Position numbers and translations under genes: made by a program
The notes under the pieces: generated by a model
What the model was told of the DNA's origin: nothing
Databases searched by the model: none
What the model saw: only the letters and a program-made list of their open reading frames with translations
Source: Deminuibacter soli
GTDB taxonomy: Bacteria; Bacteroidota; Bacteroidia; Chitinophagales; Chitinophagaceae
Length of the DNA stretch: 64,000 bases
Direction: 5' to 3'
Assembly (NCBI RefSeq): GCF_003412455.1
Contig: NZ_QTJU01000015.1
Span: 17,831 to 81,830, forward strand
Shown here: piece by piece, positions 34,664-43,335 of the stretch
Layout of the letters: every line of letters begins with the position of its first letter
Position numbering within the stretch: position 1 is the first letter of the stretch

Positions 34664-34890
34664 TTAAATAGTTGGAATGGTTCCGCCATCAATTACATAT
34701 TCCGTGCCGCTTAAATATGCAGCCCTGGAGAAACAAGAAACCCGATCAACTCTGCAACTTCTTCAGGATAAGCAGGCCTGCCCATAGGTATGCCGCCCAA
34801 TGCAGCCATCACGCTTTGCGTTGCAGCTTCCGATCAGCACAAAGCAATATTCACCGGAATTTTGCTGAAAGCGGTTTCCTGCTGATCCTT
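34664..34890 (-). pseudogene. Broken SDR dehydrogenase, C-terminal remnant
   Basis: Reading the minus strand gives [20 protein letters not shown] then [15 protein letters not shown] in one frame and [24 protein letters not shown] (TAA at 34664-34666) in the next. Together these are the last 55 residues of a classical short-chain dehydrogenase of the GGIPxGRPxxPEEVA...SGTEYVIDGG type. A single missing base near 34714 (TCTCCAGGG where TCTCCAAGGG would keep the frame) breaks it, and a TGA lies upstream near 34830. The N-terminal three quarters are gone; the intact SDR gene at 34889-35764 begins where the homology ends and is not its missing part. Confidence 0.7.
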
Positions 34891-35764
34891 ATTTCAGGTA
34901 TTGCCTGCCTTCAACAGAAGTAAGAAAAGGTTCTGCTTCGCTATGATCGGTTGACAGACTAACCTTTTCCCACTGCGCTATTTCTGCATCACGGTTGGTA
35001 TTGTTCTGTTTTAAAATACCGATGGCTTCACTGCCCAGCACCAGGTGTAATGGCTGCTGCGGCGCTTTTACCAGTTCTATCATGGCTTTGGCAGCTTTTT
35101 CCGGGTCTCCTACCGGTACAAATTTTCCGCTCTCCATAAAGGCCTTGCGTGCATCTACGGTTGTTTCATACCCTTCTACCTGCTGGGCATAGGTCATAGA
35201 GGCGCCGGCCCAGTCTGTACGAAAACCACCGGGTTCAATACTGGTAACAAAAATGCCGAGCGGCGCTACTTCTTTCGCCAGGGATTCGGCAAAACCACTC
35301 AGGCCGAATTTTGCAGCATGGTATATACTCAGCGCAGCAAAACCAACGCGGCCGCCGATAGAGCTTATCTGCAATATCCTGCCGGAGCGTTGTTCACGCA
35401 TGTAAGGCAATACCGCACGGGTAATGGCAATGGGTGCATATAAATTTGTTTCCAGCTGACTGCGCACCTGCTCTTCGGTAAAAGCTTCTGCTGCGCCAAT
35501 GATACCGAAACCGGCATTGTTTACCAGCACATCAATACGGCCAAAACGTGCGATAGTGGCAGTTACTGCTTCATTAATCTGCTGCTGGTTATTTACATCC
35601 AGCGCTACCGTTAATAACTGGTCGGGATATTGTTTAAGCAATGATTGCAATTGCTGTGTATTGCGCGCTGCTGCTGCTACTTTATCACCTGCTGCCAGTA
35701 CTGCTTCTGTAAGACTACGGCCCAATCCGCGGGCACTTCCTGTTACAAACCAAACTTTTGACAT
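34889..35764 (-). CDS. Short-chain dehydrogenase/reductase (SDR)
   Basis: A 291-residue NAD(P)-dependent oxidoreductase of the classical SDR type: cofactor motif TGSARGLG (8-15), NNAG (82-85), catalytic Ser134/135, Tyr148 and Lys152 in YHAAK. AARN after the second strand suggests NADP preference. The extra C-terminal 35 residues (EIAQWEKVSLSTDHSEAEPF) fit the subgroup often annotated as oxidoreductase or SDR beside AraC regulators in Bacteroidota. Substrate unknown. The start lies next to an inverted repeat ACTTTG/CAAAGT at about 35767-35788, and on the minus strand GAACTTTG is one base off a -7 box. It is divergent from the sigma-54 activator gene. Confidence 0.9.
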   Translation of the reverse strand: MSKVWFVTGSARGLGRSLTEAVLAAGDKVAAAARNTQQLQSLLKQYPDQLLTVALDVNNQQQINEAVTATIARFGRIDVLVNNAGFGIIGAAEAFTEEQVRSQLETNLYAPIAITRAVLPYMREQRSGRILQISSIGGRVGFAALSIYHAAKFGLSGFAESLAKEVAPLGIFVTSIEPGGFRTDWAGASMTYAQQVEGYETTVDARKAFMESGKFVPVGDPEKAAKAMIELVKAPQQPLHLVLGSEAIGILKQNNTNRDAEIAQWEKVSLSTDHSEAEPFLTSVEGRQYLK

Positions 35765-36068
35765 ATACTTTGTTTTTGTTACACAAAGTTCGCAACAGCA
35801 GCAGCCTCTTCACTTTGCTGGAAAGCTCCATTTTTGTTTGCCCAAAAGCTCAGCACGATAGCAGCAGGTATAAGGTAACCTGCTGCATAGGGCTCCTTTG
35901 TAAACTTTGTCCGTAGGACTTTTTCGAAGTGGGTTTTCCCTTCCGGATATTTCCGGATATCCGGAAATATCGTGGTTGAAACAAAACACAACAAACCATA
36001 TACTAACATGATTATCAATTAACTATTAAAACTGGCATACCTATTGGCAAACAATCCGAAAACAGCAT
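35765..36068. other. 304-bp divergent control region with a 26-bp palindrome
   Basis: Lies between the SDR gene and the sigma-54 activator gene. It contains a perfect palindrome (35946-35971) with a further direct half-site at 35941-35950. An open frame of 79 codons covers much of it on the minus strand but shows no recognisable family. Confidence 0.5.
35941..35971. promoter_or_regulatory. Operator-like palindrome, three TTCCGGATAT half-sites
   Basis: TTCCGGATAT occurs at 35941-35950 and again at 35951-35960, and its inverse ATATCCGGAA at 35958-35967. The region 35946-35971 reads the same on both strands for 26 bp. There is no T run, so a terminator is unlikely; it is placed as an upstream binding site for a dimeric regulator, possibly the sigma-54 activator encoded about 100 bp away. 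Confidence 0.6.
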
Positions 36069-37988
36069 ATGTCCGTTGATCAACCATTGTTTGAAGCCAT
36101 CCGGCACTTCCTCCAAAAAACTGCTTCTGAACACGAAAAAACATTGGTGCAAAACTGGTATCACTCTATGAAAAAAAGATACCCGGATCATGACTATGAC
36201 TGGCAGCTGATGCCATGTACAAAAAAACGTTCCGGCATACCTGCCATGCACGTACCCAACAGCACCCTACGTACCAACGGCACCCGCGCACATACAGTAT
36301 CGGTTGCTGCATTGCCTGACGGTATAGCCATTGACGGGCGTGCGCCCGATACAGCGTATTTGCTGTATGCCCGGGTAGCAGTCTTCCTGGCGCGTGAAGA
36401 AATGCTGCAGATGCAGTACCAGACCTCATTGCTGCTTTCTTTCAGCAGTGCCATAGGCAGTGTGCGCAACCAGGAAGAACTGTTGCACGAGATTAACAAA
36501 ATGCTCAAAACTGTTATAGGCTTCAATCATACCGTTATAGGCATCACCAACGATGATGATACCATCAGCGCATTTTTGCTTGATCCCGCTACAGGCAGCT
36601 TCAATCACCCTGAGTATAAAGAGGCCATTACCTTTAAGTATGCATCCGGAGATGGCGTAATTGAACATGTTATTGCCTCAGCCATGCCCGTAGTGTTTGA
36701 CCTGGATGTTTTAAGTAAAGCCATACCGCTTCCCCTGTACCTGCGTGTGAATTACGAAACCGGCATACGCCAGGCTGTTATGGCAAAATTCTGCAAAGGC
36801 GGCCAGGTATGCGGCATATGGCTGTTGCTTTTTGAGCAGCAGCAGGAAATACCCGAAAGCACGCTGCATTTTATAGCAGGGCTAGCCAACCAGTTATCCA
36901 TTGCCGTATCCAACATTGTTGCCAATAATAAGATCAACGACCAGCTCATTGAAATCAACAACTACAAACAGCAGCTGGAAGATGAAAAGCTATACCTGCA
37001 GCAGGAGATCGATACCAATCATAACTACACAGAAATTGTGGGCGACAGCATGTCTATGAAAAGAATCTATCACCTGATAGAAACCGTTGCCCCTTCGCAC
37101 AGCACCGTGCTGATACTGGGCGAAACCGGTACAGGCAAGGAACTGATTGCACGGGCCATTCACAACAACTCACCGCGCAAAAACAAGCTGATGGTGAAAG
37201 TGAACTGCGCCGCACTGCCGGCAAACCTGGTTGAAAGCGAATTATTCGGGCACGAACGCGGCAGCTTCACCGGCGCAACCGAACGGCGTGTAGGCAAATT
37301 TGAACTGGCCAATGAAGGCACGTTATTTCTGGATGAAATTGGTGAAATGCCACCCGATATGCAGGTAAAACTGCTGCGCGTTTTGCAGGAGCGCGAAATA
37401 GAACGCATCGGCGGCAAAGGCACCATTAAAGTAAACGTGCGGATTATTGCAGCCACCAACCGCGACCTGGAAGAAGAAGTGGCAGCAGGCAGGTTCAGGA
37501 GGGATTTGTATTACCGCCTCAACATATTTCCCATCAGTTTGCCGGCGCTGCGCGAACGCAGTGAAGACATACCCCTGCTTGCCGCTTATTTCGTGAACCG
37601 TTTTGCCAGGGAAGCAGGTAAAAAAATGGACGGTCTCAGTAACAAGGTGCTGCAGGATTTATGCAATTATAGCTGGCCCGGCAATATCCGCGAACTGGAG
37701 CATTTAATTGAACGCAGCGTATTACTCACCAAAGGCACCATGCTGAAAAATGTTTACCTGCCCGTTACCCAGGCTGTCGCAGCCGGCAGCGCAGACTTTG
37801 CACCTGAAGAAATAAAAACCATCAGTGATGCAGAGCGCGATCATATTTTTAAAGTATTGAAATATTGCAACGGCAGGGTTGGCGGTAAAAAAGGAGCAGC
37901 AGATTTACTGGGCATCCCTTCCAGTACATTGTTTTCAAAAATGAAAAAGCTGGGTATCCGCCGCGACATTATACAGGTAGGTAAATAA
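36069..37988 (+). CDS. Sigma-54-dependent Fis-family activator with GAF domain
   Basis: A 639-residue enhancer-binding protein. Residues about 1-110 are an unassigned N-terminal domain; about 120-285 form a GAF domain (LLLSFSSAIGSVRNQEELLH, ending near GLANQLSIAVSNIV); a coiled coil follows at about 285-320 (NNYKQQLEDEKLYLQQEI). The AAA+ core has Walker A GETGTGKE (351-358), the sigma-54 contact loop GSFTGA (398-403; Ser in place of the usual Ala) and Walker B LFLDEIGE (419-426). The C-terminus is a Fis-type HTH (GGKKGAADLLGIPSSTLFSK). There is no receiver domain, so it should sense a ligand through GAF rather than phosphorylation, like FhlA or NorR. Targets are unknown; the nearby palindrome and SDR gene are candidates. 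Confidence 0.93.
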   Translation: MSVDQPLFEAIRHFLQKTASEHEKTLVQNWYHSMKKRYPDHDYDWQLMPCTKKRSGIPAMHVPNSTLRTNGTRAHTVSVAALPDGIAIDGRAPDTAYLLYARVAVFLAREEMLQMQYQTSLLLSFSSAIGSVRNQEELLHEINKMLKTVIGFNHTVIGITNDDDTISAFLLDPATGSFNHPEYKEAITFKYASGDGVIEHVIASAMPVVFDLDVLSKAIPLPLYLRVNYETGIRQAVMAKFCKGGQVCGIWLLLFEQQQEIPESTLHFIAGLANQLSIAVSNIVANNKINDQLIEINNYKQQLEDEKLYLQQEIDTNHNYTEIVGDSMSMKRIYHLIETVAPSHSTVLILGETGTGKELIARAIHNNSPRKNKLMVKVNCAALPANLVESELFGHERGSFTGATERRVGKFELANEGTLFLDEIGEMPPDMQVKLLRVLQEREIERIGGKGTIKVNVRIIAATNRDLEEEVAAGRFRRDLYYRLNIFPISLPALRERSEDIPLLAAYFVNRFAREAGKKMDGLSNKVLQDLCNYSWPGNIRELEHLIERSVLLTKGTMLKNVYLPVTQAVAAGSADFAPEEIKTISDAERDHIFKVLKYCNGRVGGKKGAADLLGIPSSTLFSKMKKLGIRRDIIQVGK

Positions 37989-38025
37989 CCGCGCAGAAGC
38001 ACAGCCTGTTTGCATGCGTAGCTTA

Positions 38026-38883
38026 TTACGCACACAAACCGGCCACTGCAGAAACACCTGCCATCTTCCTGAAAACAGAAGGAGATACATTCGTGAAATT
38101 CTTGAAAAAGCGGCTGAAATAAAACTCGTCCCTGAACTGCAGCGCCCATGCAATTTCCTTGATGCTTTTACTGGTCATCTGCAGCTGCCGCTTCGCTTCC
38201 AGTATCAACCGTTCCTGTATCAGCTCGGTAGGTGATTTCTTAAAATAACGTTTACAGCAGTGGGTAAAATTATTGGGCGACATGGTCAGCAGCCGAGCAT
38301 ATTCATTCGGCTTATGCAGGGTTACATAATGCTTATCCAGCAAATGCCTGAACTGCTCCATGCGGTGATCTTTCTGCACCTGCCGCTCTTCCCCTGATAT
38401 GGCAGTTGCCTGGATGGCACTTGCTTTGGCAAGTATCAGTTGCAGGTAAGCCCTTAACACAATATCAGCAGGTTCTCCCACAGCAAAAGCTGCTTCTATC
38501 TGCATCATCAGTTCTGCAAATCCCTGCGCATCGCGTGCAGATAAATGCACTGCAGGCGGCACGTATGCACTGTTAAACAATAACCTGTTGCAGGCAACTT
38601 CTTCCCGGTGATTTTCGATGCAGTAAAAATCGCTGTCGAATTGCAGCATATAAACATCCTGCGGGGCATCACTGCTCATTTGCAAAGCCTGTAAGGGCGA
38701 ACCAAACAACACAACAGGGCCATTAAACAGCACCCTCGTCAAATCTGCCTGGTAAAATCCCCTGCCCTGTGGAATAAACAAAATTGAATATACCGGGAAC
38801 TGTACAGGCATACCAAGGCTGGTGGTTTTAATTTTTTGTAACCCGAATAAACACTGCCCGTTTTCTGTAATCCGCTCTTGCAT
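38026..38883 (-). CDS. AraC family transcriptional regulator
   Basis: A 285-residue regulator. The start at 38883 (MQERITENGQCLF) is preferred: AAAAGGGGAG lies just upstream, while the ATG at 38928 adds 15 residues without support. N-terminal sensor half (about 1-165: YSILFIPQGRGFYQADLTRV, VVLFGSPLQAL), C-terminal AraC HTH pair (YARLLTMSPNNFTHCCKRYF; IKEIAWALQFRDEFYFSRFF). It lies 83 bp downstream of an SDR gene on the same strand and probably controls it and the divergent acyltransferase-like gene through the TTTGTCCAT direct repeats near 40 kb. It converges with the sigma-54 activator gene 37 bp away. Confidence 0.9.
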   Translation of the reverse strand: MQERITENGQCLFGLQKIKTTSLGMPVQFPVYSILFIPQGRGFYQADLTRVLFNGPVVLFGSPLQALQMSSDAPQDVYMLQFDSDFYCIENHREEVACNRLLFNSAYVPPAVHLSARDAQGFAELMMQIEAAFAVGEPADIVLRAYLQLILAKASAIQATAISGEERQVQKDHRMEQFRHLLDKHYVTLHKPNEYARLLTMSPNNFTHCCKRYFKKSPTELIQERLILEAKRQLQMTSKSIKEIAWALQFRDEFYFSRFFKNFTNVSPSVFRKMAGVSAVAGLCA

Positions 38884-38966
38884 GATACTCCCCTTTTCAA
38901 CTGCCCGTAAAACAGGCAGGCAATACACAACTATACATCATCCGCAGCGCCGTGCCGCGGGCAACA

Positions 38967-39881
38967 TTAAAACGGCCAGGCAAAAGGATGCGCACCGGTG
39001 CTGGCCTCTGCAGCCTGCCACAATGCATCTGCCACAGCACTGTCTGTACCGTTTGCACCAATCACGCCCTGTGCAGGATAACCACGCAAACCTCCATCCT
39101 GGTCGGGCCCGTATAAACCGCCACCCTGCACATTTTCAGCTACTGCTGCATACAAGGCAGGCAGTGCACCCTGCGCTGCAGGCATCATGGCACCCAGTCT
39201 TTGTACAGCATCAGCAATCGCTTCTTCCGACATGTTACGTGCGAGGCTGGTTGCTGTTATTCCCGGGTGTGCAGCCAGGGATAAAATGGGCAGGCCTGCG
39301 TTTGCAAAACGTTGCTGCAGGCCAGTGGTAAATAACATACAGGCCAGCTTGCTGTTGCAATAAGCATCAAAGGCTTCGTATGGTTTTTCCAGGCGCAGGT
39401 TATCAAAATCAATAGTACCGTAATTGTAGGCCAGACTGGTTAATGTAACTACCCTTGCTGAAGAAGCCTTGCGCAGCAAAGGCAGCAGGTTGGCCGTTAG
39501 CAGAAAATGGCCCAGGAAATTAACACCGTATTGCAGTTCAAACCCTTCTTCTGTAACACTTGCAGGCGGCACCATTACACCCGCGTTATTGATCAGCACA
39601 TCCAGCCGGTTATGTTGCTGCACAACAGCAGCAGCAAAGTTTCGCACACTTGTCATACTCGCTAAATCAACCACACCTGCTTCAAGGCTGCCGCTGTATT
39701 GTTTGTCAGCCATCATCCGGCGCATGGTTTCTTCTGCCTTTTCCTTACTGCGGCAGGCAACAATTACATGCCCGCCTTTTTGGTACAGCGCCAGCGCTGT
39801 TTCGTAACCAATACCGGCATTGGCACCTGTAACCAGAAATGTTTTCCCGGTAAGATTTCCTATGTTCTCTAACGTCCACAT
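38967..39881 (-). CDS. Short-chain dehydrogenase, retinol-dehydrogenase-like
   Basis: A 304-residue SDR. The start at 39881 (MWTLENIGNLTGKTFLVTGA) has AAGGAATAGT before it; the ATG at 39905 is less likely. Cofactor motif TGANAGIG (18-25) and VACRSKEK give NADP preference; NNAG is at 98-101 and the catalytic pair is Tyr174-Lys178 (AYCNSK). The long substrate region and NLRLEKPYEAFDAY place it in the retinol dehydrogenase/WWOX-like group. C-terminal GGLYGPDQDGGLRGYPAQGV is typical of Bacteroidota members. The physiological substrate is unknown. It may share a control region with the acyltransferase-like gene that diverges from it. Confidence 0.92.
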   Translation of the reverse strand: MWTLENIGNLTGKTFLVTGANAGIGYETALALYQKGGHVIVACRSKEKAEETMRRMMADKQYSGSLEAGVVDLASMTSVRNFAAAVVQQHNRLDVLINNAGVMVPPASVTEEGFELQYGVNFLGHFLLTANLLPLLRKASSARVVTLTSLAYNYGTIDFDNLRLEKPYEAFDAYCNSKLACMLFTTGLQQRFANAGLPILSLAAHPGITATSLARNMSEEAIADAVQRLGAMMPAAQGALPALYAAVAENVQGGGLYGPDQDGGLRGYPAQGVIGANGTDSAVADALWQAAEASTGAHPFAWPF

Positions 39882-39986
39882 ACTATTCCTTTTTTTACAC
39901 AACAAAATTCCGTTGGCAGGCTATTAAGCGGCAGTACATATCACTGTTTAAATTATACAAATCAACGATCTGTCCCGGGCGTCAGA

Positions 39987-40016
39987 TTTGTCCATAACAA
40001 ATCCATTTTTGTCCAT
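39987..40016. promoter_or_regulatory. Direct repeat TTTGTCCAT x2, candidate AraC-type site
   Basis: TTTGTCCAT occurs at 39987-39995 and at 40008-40016, 21 bp apart (two helix turns), the geometry of AraC-family sites. It lies just upstream of CAACTTTG (40039-40046, one base off the -7 consensus) for the acyltransferase-like gene. Confidence 0.5.
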
Positions 40017-40132
40017 GTTCCCGTGTACCGCACAACAGCAACTTTGCATCAGATAATATTCCTGGCCAATACGCCTCGTGTAACACACTCTTCCCGCATT
40101 TCCCAATACAAACAATTTAATAGCCGATAGTT

Positions 40133-41338
40133 ATGAGTTATGAAAACAGGCCACTCGGGTCTACTGAAAAAATTTTCTGGCTGCTGGATCAGACAGCCCC
40201 TGTACATGCAGTAATGAGCGCTGAAATCAGCGGCGGTATTACCGTAAACCAGTGCAGGGCGGCCATAGATCAATTGCAGCAGCGGCACCCGCTTTTCTCG
40301 GTAGCCATTGACAGCAATGGTTACAAATACCCCCGGTTTAAAGCCATGCCAGGGCAGCATATACCCTTGCGTGTGAAAGAAGGATATACGCATGCTGATG
40401 TGGAACAAGCCATGGCACACGAACTGGCAACACCTTTCAACTGGCAACAGGCGCCACTGTTACGCATGACGCTATTGCGGAACGAAAACAGTTTTGTGCT
40501 GGTGTTTTGTTTTTACCACTCCATTTCCGATGGAATGTCAGGTTTGTATATCTTCCGCGATTTCCTGCAGTTATTATCCGGCGAAACACTGGCACCGCTG
40601 GCTTTTCCACCGTCTGCCGATGAGCTGCTGAACCTGCCGGTAGATGCAGCCCACCCAATAACTGAAGTTACTGCCCTCAAAAGAAAAGAACTGGCTGCGC
40701 CAACCGTAGCAATAGTACATCTTTCAACCGCACTCACTGCACAACTCATTGACAAGGCACGCAGTGAAAATGCTACGGTAAACAGCGCATTATGCGCAGC
40801 CTTTACATTGGCGACCAGGCAGGTATCCCCGTTGCATAACGATAACCCGGTGCGTATTACCGTACCCATTGCAACAAGGGCTGCCATTGATGCCGGGGAA
40901 GATTCCGCATTATACATTGGCTCAACCAGTGTGCACTATGCTGCACATGGCAATGACAGTTTCTGGGATATGGCAAGGGCTGCCACCACTCATTTGAAGA
41001 CTGCTGCAGCTCCTGAAAAATTGCTTGCAGGCTATGCAGGTGCACATCAATGGATATTTGGCGAAAGTACTGCTGCGCAAATTGCTGAAGTGTTGCAAAA
41101 CTCTATTATACCAAGAGAATTCATGATCTCTAACCTTGTACGCTGGCCTTTTGCAACAACTTATGGCAATTACCGGCTGCAGGCGGTGATGGGACCACTG
41201 GCTTTATCCGGTTATCCCGGCGATTATACTATTGGCGTTATTACCACGCAGGGCTCGTTATGCCTGTCATACGCAACCCGCACACTGCGGCCTGCATTGC
41301 TGGAAACAGCCGTGCGCATACTGGAAGCTGCCTGTTAA
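40133..41338 (+). CDS. Stand-alone condensation-fold acyltransferase (PapA5/alcohol acetyltransferase-like)
   Basis: A 401-residue protein with the chloramphenicol-acetyltransferase/condensation fold. The catalytic HxxxDG is His129-Asp133-Gly134 in CFYHSISDGMSG. The N-terminal RPLGSTEKIFWLLDQTAPVH and RAAIDQLQQRHPLFSVAIDS resemble PapA-type acyltransferases and the condensation domains of peptide synthetases. No carrier protein, adenylation domain or polyketide gene is adjacent, so it should work as a free enzyme making an ester or amide from an acyl-CoA or acyl carrier. The donor and acceptor are unknown. It is divergent from an SDR gene, and a common small-molecule or lipid modification pathway is possible. 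Confidence 0.8.
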   Translation: MSYENRPLGSTEKIFWLLDQTAPVHAVMSAEISGGITVNQCRAAIDQLQQRHPLFSVAIDSNGYKYPRFKAMPGQHIPLRVKEGYTHADVEQAMAHELATPFNWQQAPLLRMTLLRNENSFVLVFCFYHSISDGMSGLYIFRDFLQLLSGETLAPLAFPPSADELLNLPVDAAHPITEVTALKRKELAAPTVAIVHLSTALTAQLIDKARSENATVNSALCAAFTLATRQVSPLHNDNPVRITVPIATRAAIDAGEDSALYIGSTSVHYAAHGNDSFWDMARAATTHLKTAAAPEKLLAGYAGAHQWIFGESTAAQIAEVLQNSIIPREFMISNLVRWPFATTYGNYRLQAVMGPLALSGYPGDYTIGVITTQGSLCLSYATRTLRPALLETAVRILEAAC

Positions 41339-41389
41339 CGCGGCAATGCAGCGGCGCACAAAAGCAGCCCTGTAATTACCGGCACCAGC

Positions 41390-41435
41390 AACAAGCGCAA
41401 CGTGCGGCTACCAGTATGCCCGCGTTGCGCTTGTT
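41390..41435 (+). terminator. Long inverted repeat after the acyltransferase-like gene
   Basis: AACAAGCGCAACG (41390-41402) and CGTTGCGCTTGTT (41423-41435) pair perfectly over 13 bp with a 20-base loop, about 50 bp after the stop. No T run follows, so a terminator or mRNA-stabilising hairpin are both possible. Confidence 0.55.
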
Positions 41436-41597
41436 AAACCAATGCAACGCGTTTTATCATGTTATATCGCGGCCCAAAACATCATTTGGCGATATTTCGT
41501 TGGTTGAATAAAGGCAATTGCTATATAAATTAATAATAATCAATTAATTACGCATAGGCATGATATTGGAATTATCCCGCGTTACAATCATGACTTT

Positions 41598-42518
41598 ATG
41601 AACCATTACAAGCAGGAGGATTTTTTAAATCCCAGGAACGGAAATGACGCAATGCCTTTTTTAATCAGTCCGCTGAATGCAGCGAGTATTATAGAACTGG
41701 CCATATTAACAGGCAGGGAAAAGGTAGAAATAACCTGGCTCACAAAAGGAACAGGTGAATTAAAAAAAGGCGGGGAACTGCTGTCACTGCATGCAGGGCA
41801 ACTGCTGGTAACCAAACAGGAAAAACCGCACACCATTCAGTTAAGTCCGGATGCTGAAGGTTTTTACATCACCTTCACCGAAGATTTTCCCTACACCAAC
41901 GAATACGAATTTGACCTGATGGATCATGTAGGCTTAACACAGTTGTTTGCCGAAAGAAATGCCATTGATGTGTTGTATGACATGCATACATCGATGCAGA
42001 ACACAGCAACATGCATGTTAGCTGAACAACGCGGTCAATACCTGCACAAAGCAACACTGCTGCGCCGTTATCTTAAAATTTTCATATTGCAGGTTATGCG
42101 CAACCTGCAGGGTAAAGTAAACCTGAGCCTGCATACCCGCGAAAAAGAGCTCACGAGTAAATTCCTCGACCTGGTAAGCACCAATTTTAAAAACAAGAAA
42201 CTGGTGACAGACTATGCTGATAAAATGCTCATAACCCCCAACCACCTGAACTCGGTAGTGAAAAAAATCACCGGGCGCACAGCCAGTTTTCATATCAGGC
42301 AGCGCGTTATTCTCGAAGCCAAACGGCATGCAGTACAGCAGGGTTTACGCATGAAGGAAATAGCCTGGCATCTTGGATTTTCAGACACTTCGCATTTCAG
42401 CAAATACTTTAAATCCATTACCGGCATCAGCTTTTCCGATTTCATGAAAGAAGGAACAGAAACCATTCTTACCATACCTGATACAGCCCTGTATTATGGG
42501 CCTACAGCTGTATCCTGA
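41598..42518 (+). CDS. AraC family transcriptional regulator
   Basis: A 306-residue regulator with an N-terminal cupin-like half (VEITWLTKGTGELKKGGELL, HAGQLLVTKQEKPHTIQLSP) and a C-terminal AraC HTH pair (VTDYADKMLITPNHLNSVVK; MKEIAWHLGFSDTSHFSKYF). It has the same orientation as the acyltransferase-like gene but is separated by 259 bp and a hairpin, so it is probably transcribed alone. Its stop codon lies inside the stem of the following hairpin. The ligand is unknown. Confidence 0.9.
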   Translation: MNHYKQEDFLNPRNGNDAMPFLISPLNAASIIELAILTGREKVEITWLTKGTGELKKGGELLSLHAGQLLVTKQEKPHTIQLSPDAEGFYITFTEDFPYTNEYEFDLMDHVGLTQLFAERNAIDVLYDMHTSMQNTATCMLAEQRGQYLHKATLLRRYLKIFILQVMRNLQGKVNLSLHTREKELTSKFLDLVSTNFKNKKLVTDYADKMLITPNHLNSVVKKITGRTASFHIRQRVILEAKRHAVQQGLRMKEIAWHLGFSDTSHFSKYFKSITGISFSDFMKEGTETILTIPDTALYYGPTAVS

Positions 42519-42542
42519 AATGCCGTTAACGCATTTCAGGAT
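42512..42542. terminator. Two-way hairpin between convergent genes
   Basis: ATCCTGAAATGC (42512-42523) pairs perfectly with GCATTTCAGGAT (42531-42542) across a 7-base loop. It includes the stop codon of the AraC gene and ends 10 bp from the stop of the ICMT-like gene. Confidence 0.65.
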
Positions 42543-42552
42543 GGCCATACTG

Positions 42553-43083
42553 TCAATAATCTGCAAACTGCTGTTTCATTACCTGCTCTTCCTGCTTAAT
42601 GCGTATGCACAGCGGAACCAGGTATACAGGCAGGCCGATAATCAATACATACCAGGCATGAAATATAAAGGCAACGCCCACCAGCTCGGGCAGTATGTTC
42701 AAAAAATAATTGGGATGTTTTACGGTGCGGAACAGGAAACCGGTATTGATGGTATGATATGCACGTGGTGCAATCAGCAGCTTCACTGTCCACACATGCC
42801 TGATAGCATATATCACCACATACAACATCAGGATAGAGAATGCATATACGATAGTGCCTGCCAGCGTAAGATTGTCTGAAAAAAAAGCACCGCCTGCATA
42901 CCCTTCCCATATGCAGCAGCCGTAAAAAGCAAGGTGGGCCACGGTAAGCAAGGCCGAGTTTGAAGCGCCATACTCTGTGGCGCCCATCTTTTTCAGTCTT
43001 TTTTCATTGGCAATGGAAATAAACAGGGAGATGAACCTGCATGCAAAAAGCAGGTAAAAAATAAAACTGTACACCTGTGACAT
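42553..43083 (-). CDS. Isoprenylcysteine carboxyl methyltransferase-like membrane protein
   Basis: A 176-residue membrane protein from the ATG at 43083 (MSQVYSFIFYLLFACRFISL); a longer frame to 43194 adds 37 residues without membrane or signal character. About five helices, and the family motif in the C-terminal half: TGFLFRTVKHPNYFLNILPE and then ELVGVAFIFHAW, matching the ICMT/PEMT fold (RHPxY type) that binds S-adenosylmethionine at the membrane. Bacteria have no prenylated CaaX proteins, so the substrate is probably a lipid or small isoprenoid; this is inference. It is divergent from the response regulator gene. Confidence 0.8.
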   Translation of the reverse strand: MSQVYSFIFYLLFACRFISLFISIANEKRLKKMGATEYGASNSALLTVAHLAFYGCCIWEGYAGGAFFSDNLTLAGTIVYAFSILMLYVVIYAIRHVWTVKLLIAPRAYHTINTGFLFRTVKHPNYFLNILPELVGVAFIFHAWYVLIIGLPVYLVPLCIRIKQEEQVMKQQFADY

Positions 43084-43335
43084 ATAACAAATGATTGTAA
43101 ATTCTGCCGGTAACGCAGGCTCACTTTGCTTTACACAAATAGCAACACCGGTTGCAGCAAATATGCCTTGTTTGCAGTGAAACAGCCGGTTCAATTCAAC
43201 TATTCAGCGGTATATATCAACGATACGCAACCAGGTAACCGGGCAGTACGCCACAGGAGTAACCCGCAATAATTCTGCTTTTGGGGTAAAAAAAATGCCT
43301 GCAATGTAGTACTTTGCCGAAAAGGCTTTACCGGA

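Noticed and set aside
35779..36018. A 79-codon open frame on the minus strand upstream of the SDR gene
   Set aside because: About ten of its codons are made by the 26-bp palindrome, it matches no family I recognise and it lies in a divergent control region. Its C-terminal half has reasonable codon use, so a gene remnant cannot be fully excluded.
36033..36049. TGGCATACCTATTGGC as a sigma-54 promoter in front of the activator gene
   Set aside because: The spacing between GG and GC is 11, not 10, and the -12 element is poor. Sigma-54 promoters rarely tolerate this.
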